Shown here piece after piece: positions 42,064 through 51,051 of a DNA stretch of 64,000 bases. The notes below the pieces were generated by a model, which was not told where the DNA came from, searched no databases, and saw only the letters and a program-made list of their open reading frames with translations. The stretch comes from an uncultured Erythrobacter sp. (GTDB lineage: Bacteria > Pseudomonadota > Alphaproteobacteria > Sphingomonadales > Sphingomonadaceae). The position numbers and the translations under genes are program-made. Each line of letters begins with the position of its first letter. Within the stretch, counting starts at the first letter, position 1. The stretch covers positions 806,001 through 870,000 of the forward strand of contig CANMOQ010000002.1 in assembly GCA_947499505.1 (NCBI GenBank), written 5' to 3'.

Positions 42064-42549
42064 ATGGCATCGCAAATCAAGGCAGTCGGTTCGGTCCAAG
42101 ACACGGCGAAGATACGCCCCGCATTTTTCGATCCCGGCACGCTCGAATGGGCTCCCTGGGTGATGGAGGGCACTTATTTCAAGCTCCTCAATATCAACCC
42201 TCAATCGGGCGGATTCACGATGATGCTGAAAGTTGATCCAGATAACCAGGCGCCGATCCATGGGCACCTCGGCACGGTGGAGGGCATCATCTACAAGGGT
42301 GGCTTCGGCTATGGCGATGATCGCGGGCGCGAGTTGCACTACGTCATTGAGGAAGGCGGCATCGCCCACACTCCCGACACCGATGATGACGGGATGGAGA
42401 TGTTTGCAGTCGTCTATGCCCCATTAGTGGGATATGAGGAGGATGGCAGCATCGCAGGGATCATCGATGCCAAGATGATGTACCAGCTGGCTACGGAACA
42501 CGGCGTTGCGGCACACCTCGAAAAGCCGGCGCATTGGGCTGACATCTAA
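42064..42549 (+). CDS. Cupin-domain protein (2,4'-dihydroxyacetophenone-dioxygenase/ChrR-like)
   Basis: The protein is 161 residues. The cupin motif region reads NQAPIHGHLGTVEGIIYKGGFGYGDDRG: H-x-H plus the following Glu are the metal ligands of the fold, and a second His may come from EGGIAHTPDTD. It resembles cupins of the acetylacetone-cleaving or dihydroxyacetophenone dioxygenase group, so a non-heme-iron dioxygenase is plausible, although an anti-sigma ChrR-like role cannot be excluded. It is divergent from the TonB receptor at 41927 and convergent with the LuxR regulator. Confidence 0.82.
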   Translation: MASQIKAVGSVQDTAKIRPAFFDPGTLEWAPWVMEGTYFKLLNINPQSGGFTMMLKVDPDNQAPIHGHLGTVEGIIYKGGFGYGDDRGRELHYVIEEGGIAHTPDTDDDGMEMFAVVYAPLVGYEEDGSIAGIIDAKMMYQLATEHGVAAHLEKPAHWADI

Positions 42550-42567
42550 GGCACACCGGAGCTGGCC

Positions 42568-43683
42568 TTAGTGCAGTCGGTCACCGGCCATCTTGATAGC
42601 AAGCTCAGTACGTCCGCTAACGCCGGTCCGGTCGTAAATTGCGGAAAGGTGGTTGACCACAGTGTTCTCGCTAATCCTTAGAATCTCGGCAATCTGCCAA
42701 TTACGATAGCCTTGAGAGATTAATGCACTCACTTGGCGCTGGCGGGGAGTGAGCAACGATAACTCGCACCCGCTTTTGGGGAAATCCTGGGTTGAAAGCC
42801 TTGCTAACCAAAGGTCAGGTTCTGTGCCGAGCCGTTCAAGCGATGCAAGGTGCAAAACTTGTGACCGTGCCATCATCGAACCATCGGCGACATTGCTTTC
42901 GCGTGCTTCGATAACCGACCGAAGCTCCGCGATCAGGGCGGGATCGCGCGACAGCAGCGGCGGATAGCACGAATGGTTTTGTGCAACCGACGTTGCGGCC
43001 ACCGGCTGGAGCTCTTCGTCGAGAACGACAAGCGCGTGGTCCTTGCAACTGCGAAGGAATGTGCGGGCCGCGTCAAGGACCTCCTGGCGCGGCTCCGATC
43101 TCCCGATACCTCTGATGATCTGGCGAAGGATGGGTGCGATAGCGGCCGCATCCTCGCACTCTCGCGATGAGAAATCTGGAAGTTCCTTGCGCCGTTGAAG
43201 GGCGAGAAGGATCGTCTCGCCGGGAGCGCCATTCCGAGCCGCCTGTAGACAAATGTTGAAAACAAGGATGTGCCCGACATCGACTGTCTTCAGAAATCCG
43301 TCGTAACGACGATTGATGGATTGATTGAGCGATCGACGCGCGTCCGAAAGGCGAAAGATCGAACACTCCCTGTGCGACTGTGTCATCCAATAGTTGATGA
43401 CCGGGTCGATCGAATGGTAGTCCTTGAGGTAGGCTTCGACGCGGGTCGGTTGCTGGTTCACGATTGCCATTGCCTTGGGGCGAGTCTGACCGGCGAAGGA
43501 GCGGTGGTGGAGACCGACGATGCTGGTCGCTTCGAAAGCATCCAGGAACGGTTGCAGATGGGCGCTGGAAATCGAGCTTAGTGCGTCGACCGAACTCATG
43601 AGTGACAGCGCTGCCGTCAGGCTCTCGGCCCTCGTGGTGATAGCGTTCAAGACATCTCTCCATTTGCCGATATCCTGCAGCAT
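42568..43683 (-). CDS. LuxR-type transcriptional regulator
   Basis: The protein is 371 residues. The C-terminal 65 residues are a GerE/LuxR HTH: LLTPRQRQVSALISQGYRNWQIAEILRISENTVVNHLSAIYDRTGV. The N-terminal 300 residues have no response-regulator receiver and no clear autoinducer-binding signature, so this is a one-component regulator of unknown ligand. It lies between the cupin gene (convergent) and paaR. It could control either the receptor/ligase cluster or the phenylacetate cluster. Confidence 0.88.
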   Translation of the reverse strand: MLQDIGKWRDVLNAITTRAESLTAALSLMSSVDALSSISSAHLQPFLDAFEATSIVGLHHRSFAGQTRPKAMAIVNQQPTRVEAYLKDYHSIDPVINYWMTQSHRECSIFRLSDARRSLNQSINRRYDGFLKTVDVGHILVFNICLQAARNGAPGETILLALQRRKELPDFSSRECEDAAAIAPILRQIIRGIGRSEPRQEVLDAARTFLRSCKDHALVVLDEELQPVAATSVAQNHSCYPPLLSRDPALIAELRSVIEARESNVADGSMMARSQVLHLASLERLGTEPDLWLARLSTQDFPKSGCELSLLTPRQRQVSALISQGYRNWQIAEILRISENTVVNHLSAIYDRTGVSGRTELAIKMAGDRLH

Positions 43684-43779
43684 TTGCAGCTTCGACTTGG
43701 TGAGATGCTACTCGAGAAATCCCAATAAGTGAATAGTTGGTCGATTATTCTTGGCTCGTGGCTGAGTGCCACACTCAAG

Positions 43780-44364
43780 TTATTCCCCGCTGGACAACAT
43801 TGTCTCGACAACAGTCCTCGCCAGCTCGTCCCGGCTGATCCTTCCTTGCGGATCGAACCATGTGTGTGACCAGTTGAGCATCCCGAAATAGAGCATCACG
43901 GTGACGCGCAATCTCGCCGGATCCTTGGCCAAAAGAGCGCGAGCATCGGCGAGCGCGCCCTCCACATAATCGATGAGGCGACGCTGGCCACCGACGATCT
44001 CCGTTTTCTCGGCAGGCGACAGCGAGTCCAGTTCATAGAGCAACACCTTCTGAGCATTGGCGGCGCCCGCATAACGGCTGAGTAGCGATCTGGTGATCGC
44101 CAAGAACCGGTCTCGCGCCGGTGCGACCGTCCGGCACTCCGCCCTGACTTCGAGCAGGTCGCCGATATGCGCTTGCATCACAGCAAAGAGGATCGCCTCC
44201 TTAGACGGGAAATAGTGATAAAGAAGCGATTTGGAAATCTCACAGGTCTCCGCGATGTCCGAAACCGACGCCCCGGCGAACCCGTTTCGCGCGAATATGC
44301 GCGCTGCGCCGACCATTATGTGTTCGCGCTTCTCGCCGAAATCTGCCGCTTGTGTTCTAGCCAT
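43780..44364 (-). CDS. paaR: TetR-family repressor of phenylacetate catabolism (PaaR-like)
   Basis: The protein is 194 residues. HTH at about 12-60: HIMVGAARIFARNGFAGASVSDIAETCEISKSLLYHYFPSKEAIL, with the recognition helix SKSLLYHYF. The C-terminal domain is of the TetR_C_17-like PaaR type (WSHTWFDPQGRISRDELA). PaaR proteins of many proteobacteria and Thermus bind phenylacetyl-CoA and release the paa promoters. It is the last gene of the paaG-paaZ-paaK-EthD strand, 9 bp after the EthD gene. A GAGTG-CCA-CACTC hairpin at 43764-43776 lies right after its stop and may end transcription. Confidence 0.87.
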   Translation of the reverse strand: MARTQAADFGEKREHIMVGAARIFARNGFAGASVSDIAETCEISKSLLYHYFPSKEAILFAVMQAHIGDLLEVRAECRTVAPARDRFLAITRSLLSRYAGAANAQKVLLYELDSLSPAEKTEIVGGQRRLIDYVEGALADARALLAKDPARLRVTVMLYFGMLNWSHTWFDPQGRISRDELARTVVETMLSSGE

Positions 44365-44373
44365 TCAGGCTTG

Positions 44374-44673
44374 TTAGGTTTCGCAGATCAAAACGTCCAC
44401 CAGCCCTTCAGCAAAATTTGCCAGATCCTTGCCGGTGGCTCGGTTTTCAGGTGATCGCATCGCGGCATCGAAGCTTTCGGCATCGGCAAAGTGCATTTCG
44501 GCGATCAGGAAATAGGGCGGCTCCCCGCCAGTGGCTGAACCCTTCACCCTGTTGACGACTGTCGCCTGAAGTCCGGGGATTTTCTCTACCAGCGGCATGT
44601 GGGTAGAGGTATAATAGCTCATGAAAGCGTCGACATCGTCCGGCCGCCTGTACATCGCCATAAGTTTCATCAT
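44374..44673 (-). CDS. EthD-family small protein inside the phenylacetate operon
   Basis: The protein is 99 residues. It has the EthD/dimeric alpha-beta-barrel pattern: MKLMAMYRRPDDVDAFMSYYTSTHMPLVEKIPG with the conserved His in THMPL, then MHFADAESFDAAMRSPENRATGKDL. The family includes EthD of the ETBE-degrading cytochrome P450 cluster and small ring-forming or ring-cleaving helper proteins. It overlaps paaK by 4 bp (ATGA) and is therefore cotranscribed with it. EthD proteins are not part of the canonical E. coli or Pseudomonas paa set, so its job here is open. Confidence 0.9.
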   Translation of the reverse strand: MMKLMAMYRRPDDVDAFMSYYTSTHMPLVEKIPGLQATVVNRVKGSATGGEPPYFLIAEMHFADAESFDAAMRSPENRATGKDLANFAEGLVDVLICET

Positions 44674-45974
44674 GTCTGCGTTCCTTCCTTGCGCTCATCG
44701 AGTACGCGCTGCGCTTTCCCTTGCGATCTCGGTAACGTGCCCGGCGTCGCGATCTCGATCGATGCGGTAACCCCGCAGCGGTCCTTGACCTGCTGCTTCA
44801 GAAGATCGGCTAGCCTGCCGAAGTCATCGAAGGCCGTCTTGATCCCTGCCTCGACCACGCATGCCAGCTCATCCATTTGACCAGGCCGTGAAATCCGCAG
44901 CTGGTAGTGCGGTGACAATCCCTCGATCGCCAGAACCTGCTCCTCGATCTGGCTCGGGAACAGGTTGACACCGCGGATAATCAGCATGTCGTCCGTACGC
45001 CCGGAAATCCTTTCAATACGCCGCATGACGCGTGCCGTACCGGGCAGGAGCCGCGTCAGATCGCGGGTGCGGTAGCGGATGACGGGCATCGCCTGCTTAG
45101 TCAGCGAAGTGAACACAAGCTCCCCCATTTCGCCATCGGGTAGGGGTTCGCCCGTCTCGGGATCGACGATCTCGGGAAGGAAATGGTCTTCCCAGATCGT
45201 CGGGCCGTCCTTGGTCTCGACGCATTCATTGGCTACGCCTGGGCCAATCACTTCGGACAGACCGTAGATATCGACCGCATCGATCGCGAACGCCCTTTCG
45301 ATATCGGCACGCATCGCATCGGTCCAAGGCTCAGCACCGAAAATACCGATCTTGAGAGAGGTAGCGCGCGGGTCGATTCCCTGGCGGTGAAACTCGTCGA
45401 GGATCGCCAGCATGTAGCTGGGTGTGACCATGATGATGTCGGGTTCGAAATCGCAGATCAGCTGCACCTGCTTCTGCGTCTGGCCGCCCGACATGGGAAT
45501 GACAGTACAGCCGAGCGCCTCTGCCCCATAATGCGCGCCCAAACCTCCTGTGAACAGACCATAGCCATAGGCAACGTGGACCTTCATGCCGGGCCTGCCA
45601 CCCGCAGCTCTGATGGACCGCGCGACAAGCGCAGACCATGTCTCGAGATCTTCCTTGGTGTAACCAACGACGGTAGGCTGGCCGGTGGTACCGGAGGACG
45701 CATGGACGCGCGCGACCCGATCGGTCGGAACGGCGAAGAAGCCGAACGGATAGGCCTCGCGCAAATCGGACTTGTCGGTGAATGGGAAGCGGGCGAGGTC
45801 ATCAAGGCTGCGCAGATCGTCCGGGTTGACGCCTGCCGCATCGAACTTTCGCCGATAGGCGGCATTGCCCCGATAAGCGTGCACGAGAGTCGATCTGAGC
45901 CGGTCGAGTTGCAGCGCCTTCAATTCCTCCAAGGTCAGCCGTTCGCCCCTATCGAGCATTGCCTCGTAAGCCAT
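44670..45974 (-). CDS. paaK: Phenylacetate-CoA ligase
   Basis: PaaK activates phenylacetate to phenylacetyl-CoA with ATP in the cytoplasm, the first step. The protein is 434 residues, the family length. Family marks: VARVHASSGTTGQPTVVGYTKED (P-loop), YGYGLFTGGLGAHYGAEALG, VDIYGLSEVIGPGVANEC, and the C-terminal ISGRTDDMLIIRGVNLFPSQIEEQVL. It sits between the EthD gene (overlap) and paaZ (4 bp gap), on the same strand as paaG and paaR. Confidence 0.96.
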   Translation of the reverse strand: MAYEAMLDRGERLTLEELKALQLDRLRSTLVHAYRGNAAYRRKFDAAGVNPDDLRSLDDLARFPFTDKSDLREAYPFGFFAVPTDRVARVHASSGTTGQPTVVGYTKEDLETWSALVARSIRAAGGRPGMKVHVAYGYGLFTGGLGAHYGAEALGCTVIPMSGGQTQKQVQLICDFEPDIIMVTPSYMLAILDEFHRQGIDPRATSLKIGIFGAEPWTDAMRADIERAFAIDAVDIYGLSEVIGPGVANECVETKDGPTIWEDHFLPEIVDPETGEPLPDGEMGELVFTSLTKQAMPVIRYRTRDLTRLLPGTARVMRRIERISGRTDDMLIIRGVNLFPSQIEEQVLAIEGLSPHYQLRISRPGQMDELACVVEAGIKTAFDDFGRLADLLKQQVKDRCGVTASIEIATPGTLPRSQGKAQRVLDERKEGTQT

Positions 45975-45978
45975 TGCC

Positions 45979-48000
45979 TCAACCCTCGTTCATGGTCAGC
46001 AACTCGTATGTGGCGACCATCTCGTCGTCCTGATTGGTGACCTCCACCGACCAGCGGACCTGACCCATTGTCGGACCCCGGCGGGATATGGACTTCACCG
46101 TCAGCCTGACCTGGATGCTTTCGCCGGGTTTGAGCGGCTTGACGAAACGCAGGTTGTCGAGGCCTGTATTGGCAAGCACCGGGCCAGGGTCCGGATCGAC
46201 GAACAGACCTGCAGCGAAGCTCAGGATGAGATAGCCGTGCGCAACCCGTCCGCCAAAAATGGGGCTGGCCTTGGCCGCCTCTTCGTCCATATGCGCGTAG
46301 AAATTGTCTCCAGTGAACTGCGCGAAATGCTCGATATCTTCGAGAGTAACCTTCCTCGATGCCGTGGTCATGGAATATCCCGGCTCAAGTTCGCTTAGTT
46401 TCTTGCGGAAAGGGTGTTCATCGGCGGCAATGCGCGGAGCGCCCGCTACATATTCGCCAATGATCGCGGCGATCATCTCCGGTGTGCCCTGTATCGCTGT
46501 GCGCTGCATGTAATGCTTCACTGCGCGGACGCCGCCCAGTTCTTCGCCGCCGCCGGCACGCCCGGGGCCGCCGTGTATAAGTGAGGGAAGGGGGGAGCCA
46601 TGCCCAGTGGACTCGGCTGCGTTGCCGGCATTGATGATGGCAAGGCGACCGTGAAAGGAAGCAGCCTCGATCGTGACCTTGCGCGCAATCGCCGGATCGG
46701 CTGTGAACAGCGACATGACGAGCGAACCCATTCCCCGGCGGGCGAGGGCAATGGCATGATCGATATCGCGATACGGCATCAGGGTCGCGACCGGGCCGAA
46801 GGGTTCGATTTCATGGATCGCAGCGGCATCGTCAGGCTTGTCGGCCCTCAGGAGCACAGGCATTGCGAATGCGCCATCCTTTGGTGCTTCGGATGGACCC
46901 TCCCCGCCCGCAGGTACGCGTGTCGCAGCTTTCTCCAAGCGCTCGATATTGCTTTCCAGCCGCGCGCGTTGCTCACGGCTGACCAAAGCGCCCATCGTCG
47001 TCTCTTTGTCACTCGGATTGCCCATGCGCACGCCGGAAAGCCGCTCCATGATCGCGTCCTGCGCCAAGTCCATCAATGCCGCAGGGACGAACGCACGACG
47101 AATGGCGGTACATTTCTGCCCTGCCTTGACTGTCATCTCGGAGGCGACTTCCTTGACGAAAAGCTCGAACTCTTCGCTGTCCGAGTCGCAGTCCGGTCCC
47201 AGGACGGCGGCGTTGAGCGAATCCTGTTCCGCGATGAAGCGCACGCTTTCGCGGATGATCGCTGGACGGCTCTTGAGGCTGGCCGCCGTCGCCGCCGAAC
47301 CGGTAAACGAAACGACATCTTGTCCATTCAAGTGGTCGAGCAAATCACCCGGCGGTCCGGCGAGGAACTGCAGTGCCCCTTTCGGCAGCGCGCCGGTATC
47401 CAGCATGATGCGGACGGCCTGCTCAGCGACGTAACTTGTCTGCGGCGCGGGCTTGACGATCACTGGCATACCGGCAAGCAGCGCTGGCCCCAGCTTTTCG
47501 AGCATCCCCCAGACAGGGAAATTGAAGGCATTGATATGGACCGCCGCGCCCTGCATCGGCGTGTAGACATGCTGGCCGACCCAGCTGCCGTGTTTCGAAA
47601 GCTTCTCCAGCTTGCCATCAGGAATGATGTGGCCATCCGGGAGTTCGCGGCGTCCTGCCGAGGAGAGCGCAAACAACGTTCCGGCGCCGCCTTCGATGTC
47701 GATCCAGCCGTCGCGCCGCGTGGCGCCCGTGTTGGCGCTGAGCGCGTAGAGCTCTTCTTTCCGATCAATAATGGCGCTCGCAAGCGCCTTGAGCATCGCT
47801 GCTCGCTGATGCACCGTCATTGCTCGCAGCGCGGGCCCGCCGACATGACGTGCGTGATCAAGCATGGCAGCGCAGTCCATTTCGCCAAGGCCGTACTCCG
47901 CCACTGCTTCGCCGTTGATGGCAGATGCCACGGCCTCGCGTGGACCTGGCAGGATAAGCCACTTGTCGAGTGCGTAGCTTTCGATCGGCTGCAAAGGCAT
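45979..48000 (-). CDS. paaZ: Bifunctional oxepin-CoA ring-opening enzyme PaaZ
   Basis: PaaZ hydrolyses the oxepin-CoA ring and oxidises the resulting aldehyde. I chose ATG 48000 because AGGAG lies 9 bases upstream; ATG 48006 is two codons longer. The length, about 673 residues, matches the fused form. The N-terminal ALDH domain (1-525) has IEGGAGTLFALSS, VSFTGSAATAASL, the catalytic Cys in TVKAGQKCTAIRRAF, and AEQDSLNAAVLG. The C-terminal MaoC-type hydratase (540-675) has TGDNFYAHMDEEAAKASPIFGGRVAHGYL with the Asp/His pair. Both halves are intact. Located between paaK and paaG. Confidence 0.96.
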   Translation of the reverse strand: MPLQPIESYALDKWLILPGPREAVASAINGEAVAEYGLGEMDCAAMLDHARHVGGPALRAMTVHQRAAMLKALASAIIDRKEELYALSANTGATRRDGWIDIEGGAGTLFALSSAGRRELPDGHIIPDGKLEKLSKHGSWVGQHVYTPMQGAAVHINAFNFPVWGMLEKLGPALLAGMPVIVKPAPQTSYVAEQAVRIMLDTGALPKGALQFLAGPPGDLLDHLNGQDVVSFTGSAATAASLKSRPAIIRESVRFIAEQDSLNAAVLGPDCDSDSEEFELFVKEVASEMTVKAGQKCTAIRRAFVPAALMDLAQDAIMERLSGVRMGNPSDKETTMGALVSREQRARLESNIERLEKAATRVPAGGEGPSEAPKDGAFAMPVLLRADKPDDAAAIHEIEPFGPVATLMPYRDIDHAIALARRGMGSLVMSLFTADPAIARKVTIEAASFHGRLAIINAGNAAESTGHGSPLPSLIHGGPGRAGGGEELGGVRAVKHYMQRTAIQGTPEMIAAIIGEYVAGAPRIAADEHPFRKKLSELEPGYSMTTASRKVTLEDIEHFAQFTGDNFYAHMDEEAAKASPIFGGRVAHGYLILSFAAGLFVDPDPGPVLANTGLDNLRFVKPLKPGESIQVRLTVKSISRRGPTMGQVRWSVEVTNQDDEMVATYELLTMNEG

Positions 48001-48012
48001 CGGCATTGTCTC

Positions 48013-48804
48013 CTATCGGCCCTTGAAGACCGGCTTGCGTTTTTCGGTGAAGGCCGCGACCCCTTCCCGGTAATCTGCGGTTTGTCCGAGCATGCGCATC
48101 GCGTCCCGCTCGGCATCGAGTTCTGCGTCGAGAGACATGGACCAGGCCTCGCGAACTCGTCGCTTGGTTTCGCCAAGGCCTCGCGTAGGCCCCGATGCGA
48201 AGCGCTGGGCCAGCGCATTGGCCTCGGCCCGCAGTTGATCGTCAGGTACCGACTTCCAGATCAGTCCCCAACGCTCAGCTTCTTCGGCACTGATCGGATC
48301 CCCCGTCAGCGCCAGACCCATGGCGCGCGCATGCCCCACCAGTCGGGGGAGGTGCCAGGTCCCCCCGCTGTCGGGGATAAGCCCGATATGCGCAAAGGAT
48401 TGGATGAACTTCGCGCTATGTGCGGCGATCACCATGTCGCAAGCGAACGCAATGTTGGCGCCCGCACCGGCGGCCACGCCGTTAACTGCGCAGATGACGG
48501 GCACAGGAAGCGCGGCGATTGTACGGATCAGCGGGTTATAGAATTCTTCTACCGACCGGCCGAGATCGACCGGCTCGTCTCCTGGATCCACGCCGCGATC
48601 TGATAAATCCTGCCCCGCGCAAAAGGCACGTCCGCTTCCGGTCAGCACGATGCAGCGAATGCTCTCGTCGTCATTCGCGTCAGCCAGGCCGTGACGCAAT
48701 TCCCGATGCATCTGTGCAGTGAAGCTGTTGAGCCGTTCCGGCCGGTTGAGAGAGATGGTCGCAAAGCCACTCGCCTTCTCGACCTTGATGGTTTCGTATC
48801 TCAC
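48013..48804 (-). CDS. paaG: 1,2-epoxyphenylacetyl-CoA isomerase PaaG
   Basis: PaaG converts the ring epoxide to oxepin-CoA and also isomerises a later unsaturated intermediate. The protein is 263 residues of the crotonase fold: SGRAFCAGQDLSDRGVDPGDEP (oxyanion hole), NGVAAGAGANIAFACDMVIAAHSA, and SFAHIGLIPDSGGTWHLPRLVGHARAM. The Asp of IPDSGG matches the catalytic Asp of PaaG, and AGAGANIA lacks the Glu of true hydratases, as expected. It is the first gene of the minus-strand unit, divergent from paaA. Confidence 0.94.
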   Translation of the reverse strand: MRYETIKVEKASGFATISLNRPERLNSFTAQMHRELRHGLADANDDESIRCIVLTGSGRAFCAGQDLSDRGVDPGDEPVDLGRSVEEFYNPLIRTIAALPVPVICAVNGVAAGAGANIAFACDMVIAAHSAKFIQSFAHIGLIPDSGGTWHLPRLVGHARAMGLALTGDPISAEEAERWGLIWKSVPDDQLRAEANALAQRFASGPTRGLGETKRRVREAWSMSLDAELDAERDAMRMLGQTADYREGVAAFTEKRKPVFKGR

Positions 48805-48857
48805 CGCCGTCTCTCCCGCGCGATCACCTTGACTGTCGGGCGCTCTAAAACATGAAT

Positions 48858-48871
48858 GGTTAGTCGGTCAA
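48858..48871. promoter_or_regulatory. Candidate PaaR site nearer paaG
   Basis: GGTTAGTCGGTCAA, whose complement reads TTGACCGACTAACC, lies 54 bp upstream of the paaG start. It shares TTGACCnAnT with the site at 48929 on the opposite strand, as expected for two operators serving divergent promoters. The assignment to PaaR is inferred. Confidence 0.5.
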
Positions 48872-48928
48872 TGAAAAGTGCGAAATGAGACAAATATAAT
48901 GGGATACTGCTTGCCAACCGCCTTATAG

Positions 48929-48942
48929 TTGACCAAATGGTC
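48929..48942. promoter_or_regulatory. Candidate PaaR site nearer paaA
   Basis: TTGACCAAATGGTC contains the perfect palindrome GACCA-AA-TGGTC (48931-48942), 42 bp upstream of the paaA ATG. It probably overlaps the paaA promoter. Confidence 0.55.
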
Positions 48943-48983
48943 TGCTTTAGATAATGGTCGATGGAATGCTGGAGTGAAGCGTA

Positions 48984-49973
48984 ATGTATGCTCAGGAAGT
49001 GAAAACACCATCGTCACGGCTGCGGTCGCGCAGCGACATGTGCGAACAGGAGTGCGCTTTCCAGGACAAGCTTGATGCGGGTACGAAGATCGAACCCAAA
49101 GACTGGATGCCGGACGCCTACCGCAAGACGCTCGTGCGGCAGATCTCGCAGCACGCGCATTCCGAAATCGTCGGGCAATTGCCCGAAGGGAACTGGATCA
49201 CCCGCGCGCCGACGCTTGAGCGCAAGGCCATCCTTCTTGCGAAAGTACAGGACGAGGCAGGGCACGGGCTCTATCTCTACTGCGCTGCCGAAACCCTTGG
49301 CGTGTCGCGCGACGATATGACTGCCGACCTCCTTTCGGGGCGAGCCAAATATTCGTCGATCTTCAACTATCCGACCCTGACATGGGCGGATGTCGGGGCC
49401 ATCGGCTGGCTCGTCGATGGGGCCGCTATCATGAACCAGGTCCCGCTCCAGCGCTGCTCCTATGGACCCTATGCACGCGCTATGGTCAGGGTTTGCAAGG
49501 AGGAGAGCTTTCACCAGCGGCAGGGCTTCGACATCATGCGGGTGCTCGCAAACGGGACAGAAGCGCAGCGCGCGATGGCGCAGGACGCGCTCGATAGGTG
49601 GTGGTGGCCCTCCCTCATGATGTTCGGCCCGCCTGATGACGCGTCGGTTCACAGCGCGCAATCGATGGCGTGGGGCATCAAGCAGGATTCGAACGACGAG
49701 CTGCGGCAGAAGTTCGTGGACCAGACCGTACCTCAATCCGATTTCCTGGGTCTGAAGATCCCCGATCCCGACCTGATCTGGAATGACGACGAACAGCACT
49801 ACGATTTCGGTGCGATCGATTGGCACGAGTTCTACGACGTCATCGCCGGTAACGGGCCGTGCAATGCCGAGCGTCTCGGCGCACGTTGCAACGCCTGGTC
49901 AGAAGGGGCATGGTACCGGGAAGGGCTGAAGGCCCATTCCGATAAGCAGCGACTGGACCGCAAGGCGGCATGA
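48984..49973 (+). CDS. paaA: Phenylacetyl-CoA epoxidase catalytic subunit PaaA
   Basis: PaaA is the di-iron subunit that inserts oxygen into the ring of phenylacetyl-CoA. It has 329 residues, as usual. Metal-ligand motifs: Glu61 in [13 protein letters not shown] with Glu91 and His94, and [10 protein letters not shown] with Glu174 and His177. [35 protein letters not shown] is the typical middle segment. GGAG lies 8 bases before the ATG. It starts the plus-strand unit paaABCDE; its stop overlaps paaB (ATGA). Confidence 0.97.
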   Translation: MYAQEVKTPSSRLRSRSDMCEQECAFQDKLDAGTKIEPKDWMPDAYRKTLVRQISQHAHSEIVGQLPEGNWITRAPTLERKAILLAKVQDEAGHGLYLYCAAETLGVSRDDMTADLLSGRAKYSSIFNYPTLTWADVGAIGWLVDGAAIMNQVPLQRCSYGPYARAMVRVCKEESFHQRQGFDIMRVLANGTEAQRAMAQDALDRWWWPSLMMFGPPDDASVHSAQSMAWGIKQDSNDELRQKFVDQTVPQSDFLGLKIPDPDLIWNDDEQHYDFGAIDWHEFYDVIAGNGPCNAERLGARCNAWSEGAWYREGLKAHSDKQRLDRKAA

Positions 49974-50272
49974 GCGGCGCGTCCTCCTCCGCTTCGCCAT
50001 GGCCGCTATGGGAGGTGTTCATCCGCGGTCAGGCCGGCATCAGCCATCGCCATGTCGGCAGTCTTCATGCCGCCGACGCAGAGACCGCGCTATGCAATGC
50101 CCGCGACGTCTACACGAGACGCGGCGAGGGCGTATCAATCTGGGTGGTGCCCTCGGCCGCGATCCTGGCGACCGATCCCGATGACCACGACCAGCTGTTC
50201 GATGCGGCTCAAAGCAAGATCTACCGGCATCCCAGCTTTTTCGAGGTGCCCGAAGAGATCGGGCATATGTGA
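49970..50272 (+). CDS. paaB: Phenylacetyl-CoA epoxidase subunit PaaB
   Basis: PaaB is a small structural and electron-relay subunit, 100 residues. It has the family pattern [55 protein letters not shown] broken across its length, and the terminal [23 protein letters not shown] is diagnostic. It overlaps paaA and paaC by a few bases, so the subunits are coupled for stoichiometric synthesis. Confidence 0.96.
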   Translation: MSGASSSASPWPLWEVFIRGQAGISHRHVGSLHAADAETALCNARDVYTRRGEGVSIWVVPSAAILATDPDDHDQLFDAAQSKIYRHPSFFEVPEEIGHM

Positions 50273-51051
50273 TGATGAGCGAAACGATGGTTCTTGCGGA
50301 CCCTGCGCTTGTCGGCGTGCTTGGTCTTCGCATGGGGGATAATGCCTTGATCCTCGGTCAGCGTCTGAGCGAATGGTGCGGTCATGCCCCTGTGCTCGAA
50401 GAAGATATCGCGACGGCCAATATCGCCCTCGACCTGATCGGGCAGGCGAGCAACTGGCTGAAACTGGCTGGAGAAGTGGAGGGGGGCGGTCGCTCCGCTG
50501 ATGACCTCGCTTTCCTGCGCGATGCGCGAGAATTTACCAACGTATTGCTGGTCGAGCAGCCCGATCCCGATTTCGCGCACACTCTGATGCGGCAGTATCT
50601 GTTCGATTCCTGGCATGCGGAGATGCTCGACCGACTTGTGGATTCAACCGAGGCGCGGATCGCCGAGGTCGCTGCCAAGAGCGCGAAGGAGGCCGCCTAT
50701 CACCGCCGCAGGTCCGCCGATCTGATCGTGCGCCTGGGGGATGGTTCCGAGGAAAGCCATGCCCGCATGCAGGCAGCACTCGATGCGCTGTACCCGTTCG
50801 CCGGAGAACTCGATCAACCGGACGATTGCGATAAGGCGCTCGCGGCAGCCGCGATTGCGCCCGATCTCGGAGAGCTGGCCGGTGAGGTGGCATCGGCGAG
50901 AACGATTGTTTTCGGCCGGGCCGGGCTAAGCGTCCCGACCGATGTGCCCGTGCGAAGCGGCGGCAAGAGCGGGCTCCACAGCGAAGCACTGGGCTATCTT
51001 CTTGCCGAGATGCAGATCTTGCAGCGCTCGCATCCCGGAGCAAAATGGTGA
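50272..51051 (+). CDS. paaC: Phenylacetyl-CoA epoxidase structural subunit PaaC
   Basis: PaaC is the ferritin-like partner of PaaA in the (AC)2 core, about 259 residues, and does not bind iron itself. Marks: LRMGDNALILGQRLSEWCGHAPVLEEDIATANIALDLIGQAS and DPDFAHTLMRQYLFDSWHAEMLDRLV. GTG 50269, ATG 50272 and ATG 50275 are all possible starts next to the paaB stop; I chose 50272. Its end overlaps paaD by 7 bp. Confidence 0.95.
   Translation: MMSETMVLADPALVGVLGLRMGDNALILGQRLSEWCGHAPVLEEDIATANIALDLIGQASNWLKLAGEVEGGGRSADDLAFLRDAREFTNVLLVEQPDPDFAHTLMRQYLFDSWHAEMLDRLVDSTEARIAEVAAKSAKEAAYHRRRSADLIVRLGDGSEESHARMQAALDALYPFAGELDQPDDCDKALAAAAIAPDLGELAGEVASARTIVFGRAGLSVPTDVPVRSGGKSGLHSEALGYLLAEMQILQRSHPGAKW

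Noticed and set aside
46600..48603. Plus-strand open frame of 667 codons opposite paaZ and paaG
   Set aside because: Shadow of two well-supported genes; it is long only because GC-rich codon use suppresses stops in that frame. No recognisable domain.
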